Shown piece after piece: positions 12,307 to 14,361 of a stretch of 14,361 nt of DNA. Location of the stretch: positions 1-14,361 of the forward strand of contig JAXHUK010000090.1 of assembly GCA_034189725.1 (NCBI GenBank), written 5' to 3'. Origin of the DNA: JAXHUK01 sp034189725. Lineage in GTDB: Bacteria; Chloroflexota; Dehalococcoidia; SZUA-161. Position 1 is the first letter of the stretch, and each line of letters opens with the position of its first letter. A program made the position numbers and the translations under genes. The notes below the pieces were generated by a model, which worked only from the letters and a program-made list of their open reading frames with translations, had not been told where the DNA came from and searched no databases.

Positions 12307-14361
12307 CTACTGTTGTATCTGGTTGTTACCAGTATTCGACGCTGGTTGATAATCTGTGTCTGGTTCTGTTACATGTGCCTCTCTCGTAGCAATAAACATA
12401 TCAACAACCACGGGATCGAATTGGGTGCCAGCGCAGCGTTTTAACTCCTCGAGTGCTTCTTCGGCAGAAAATTTACCTTCACGATAGACACGGAGCGATG
12501 TCATAGCGTCATAGGAGTCGGCAACAGCCAGTATTCGAGCGTCAAGGGGAATATTCTCTCCTTTCAATCCCAGAGGATACCCGCTACCATCGTAGCGCTC
12601 ATGGTGATAAAGAATGCCTGCCAGACATCCGCTCAGTTTATCGACATGTTTCAGTATCGCAACCCCCATCTTGGGATGAGCATGTATCGCCTCCCAGTCC
12701 TCATCTTGTAGCTGTCCCTGTTTTATGAGCACGCCATCGGGAACTCCGATCTTACCAATGTCGTGCAGTAATGCAGCTGCACGGATTGTGGCTATCCTCT
12801 CTTCAGGGAAATTCATCGCCTCGGCAATCTCCGTTGCATATTTACTGACCTTTTTGGAGTGGCCATAGGTATAATGGTCCTTGGTATCGACGGTGGCCGC
12901 TAGGGCATATATTGTACTTAGTATACCTATTTCTTCCATCGATTCTTTGTCTGGCTTCACTACGGTATTCGTTTCCTGTAGAGAAGGCAACTCGGCAGCC
13001 AGGCATATTCGATTTCTTCCGGATTCCTTGCTGCGGTATAAAGCCCCATCTGCTGCCTTGATGAGCTCTTCCCGCATGACTCCGTCAGTAGGCCACGAAG
13101 CTATGCCGATACTGGTAGTCAGAGAAATCCCCCTGGAATCCATTTTCCCTTCGATATTTTTGCGTATTCTTTCAGCTACATTATAGGCATCCTCAGGGGA
13201 TGCTTGTGGTAAAATTACAGTGAATTCATCTCCCCCGTAGCGGAAAGCCGTATCTATGCTCCTGACAGAATTTCTTATTTGTTGACCTATTTCCTTCAGC
13301 ACCTCATCTCCTGCAAGGTGGCCATATATGTCATTATAAGCCTTGAAAATGTCCAGGTCTATGAAGAGCAGGGAGAATACATCGCCAAAGCGCGAACTCC
13401 TGGATATTTCCCCGTCAAGGCGCTCTTGAAAACAGCGGTGATTATATAATCCTGTTAACTCATCGATTTGAGCCTTTTCCCTGGCCTGAGCGTAAAGTTG
13501 GGCATTTTCCACAGCGATAGCAGCTTCGTGGACTAGCGTAGTGAGTAAAGCGAGATCATCGTTAGAGTAAAAACTGCCCGAGTATTTCATACTCAGTCCC
13601 AGTATTCCGATTAGTTTACCTTTGCTCTTCAGCGGTAAAAGGAGCTCTACTCCTGAGCTGTCTATGATGTTCTTTTCAATTTCCCACAGGCCTTTGAACT
13701 CAGGTGCTATGTCAAGGTAGTCTCGGGAGAGAGGCTTGTCATTTTCCTTAAGCCATTTCACAATCGCGCTATCCGTGCTTAATTGTATCGGGATCGATGG
13801 TTCTTCTTCATAGAGATGCTCTGTGTACTGTGAATTGAAGTGACCATTTACAGGGAGCAGGAGACTTACCTGGGTGACATTCAGTGCTTTTGCTATGGGT
13901 TTCAACATCGCCTCTGCCAGCTCATCTAGGTCGAGGACATTGCCCATTCTCCGGGCGAAGGTGAGCACCATTTGTCTATAATCGTAACTATCGCCGTAGA
14001 ATAACCTGTCCACACCTTTCTGGATGGAAATTCGTAACGGGTTGAAGAGTAAGGCCATTAGAATTGCCATGGTGCCCATAGCGACCATGCTGGCGGTGCT
14101 CGTCAGATTGTCAATGAATGTGTATAAGAAGAACAGTAAAAGGAATGCGAATGTTGTGATGATGGCACTTATTGTGAAGTAGGCAAGTCCTTTTCTTATA
14201 ACCAGTTTAATGTCGAGCAGTTTGTATCTCATAATGGCATAGGTGATTAATAGGGCGTTTAAGAGGTAGCCGATGTGATCCAAAGGATATTGGGGCAAGG
14301 GGGGGAAGAGGTTTCTGGCCATAAAAGCCACAATTAAAGAAAAGCCACACAATAAATAAGC
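12307..14361 (-). CDS. Membrane GAF-GGDEF-HD-GYP c-di-GMP turnover protein (partial, 5' end beyond window)
   Basis: Predicted to make and degrade cyclic di-GMP. The frame is open to the right edge, so a TTG at 14350-14352 is not a trustworthy start; positions below count from it. About four membrane helices end in YAIMRYKLLDIKLVIRKGL, as in the 7TM sensor region of many histidine kinases. They are followed by FNPLRISIQKGVDRLFYG, a GAF-like domain (about 125-290), a GGDEF domain (293-452) with intact GGDEF (373-377) and the inhibitory RxxD site RSID (364-367) five residues before it, and an HD-GYP domain with YTYGHSKKV, HDIGK (530-534), HHERYDGSGYP (583-593) and ADSYDAM. Both halves look catalytically complete; the net direction cannot be told. 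It ends 77 bases before pilB, making pilus regulation a reasonable inference. Confidence 0.92.
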   Translation of the reverse strand, partial: AYLLCGFSLIVAFMARNLFPPLPQYPLDHIGYLLNALLITYAIMRYKLLDIKLVIRKGLAYFTISAIITTFAFLLLFFLYTFIDNLTSTASMVAMGTMAILMALLFNPLRISIQKGVDRLFYGDSYDYRQMVLTFARRMGNVLDLDELAEAMLKPIAKALNVTQVSLLLPVNGHFNSQYTEHLYEEEPSIPIQLSTDSAIVKWLKENDKPLSRDYLDIAPEFKGLWEIEKNIIDSSGVELLLPLKSKGKLIGILGLSMKYSGSFYSNDDLALLTTLVHEAAIAVENAQLYAQAREKAQIDELTGLYNHRCFQERLDGEISRSSRFGDVFSLLFIDLDIFKAYNDIYGHLAGDEVLKEIGQQIRNSVRSIDTAFRYGGDEFTVILPQASPEDAYNVAERIRKNIEGKMDSRGISLTTSIGIASWPTDGVMREELIKAADGALYRSKESGRNRICLAAELPSLQETNTVVKPDKESMEEIGILSTIYALAATVDTKDHYTYGHSKKVSKYATEIAEAMNFPEERIATIRAAALLHDIGKIGVPDGVLIKQGQLQDEDWEAIHAHPKMGVAILKHVDKLSGCLAGILYHHERYDGSGYPLGLKGENIPLDARILAVADSYDAMTSLRVYREGKFSAEEALEELKRCAGTQFDPVVVDMFIATREAHVTEPDTDYQPASNTGNNQIQQ

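Overview
The window is a type IV pilus assembly locus. Every convincing gene is on the minus strand, so transcription runs from the right end (14361) to the left end (1). The reading order is: a partial membrane-anchored c-di-GMP enzyme (GAF-GGDEF-HD-GYP), pilB, pilC, two class III minor prepilins, a 1,141-residue prepilin-headed tip or adhesin protein, pilN, pilO, pilM, an intergenic tandem repeat, pilD, a small divergent prepilin, and a partial canonical pilin cut by the left edge.

The host is most likely a member of the Chloroflexota (Dehalococcoidia-like), held with modest confidence. Reasons: a compact pilus operon with no pilP or secretin in the window, as expected of a single-membrane envelope; pilins resembling those I remember from Dehalococcoidia; mid-range GC; and a copy of the CATTCTGAGC...GAAGAATC inverted repeat often seen in such genomes. 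No rRNA or other taxonomic marker is present, so this is inference.

Right part (10532-14361): an enzyme with intact diguanylate cyclase and HD-GYP phosphodiesterase motifs ends 77 bases before pilB. The gap holds a good extended -10 promoter and a seven-codon leader ORF ending at the pilB ribosome binding site. Centre (2373-10185): after a 346-base gap with a plausible promoter, pilC, three prepilin-like genes and pilN-pilO-pilM lie almost end to end and look like one operon. Here pilM follows pilO, whereas pilM-N-O is the usual order. Left part (1-2372): three copies of a ~105-base repeat separate pilM from pilD. The two complete spacings each hold an identical 15-codon mini-ORF with its own GGAGG, and the third copy supplies the same GGAGG-12 nt-GTG start to pilD. 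Then come pilD, a gap with a mobile-looking inverted repeat, the D5 prepilin, and the pilin with a very strong ribosome binding site.

Together the genes would make, process, assemble and tip a pilus: PilD cuts and methylates the prepilins, PilB powers extension through PilC, PilM/N/O form the inner platform, and the three minor prepilins (I/V-, J/W- and K/X-like) probably form the priming tip, with the giant K/X-like protein displayed outermost. No PilT is seen. The strongest candidates for something undescribed are the repeated leader-ORF array between pilM and pilD and the giant MAM/jelly-roll-bearing tip pilin.
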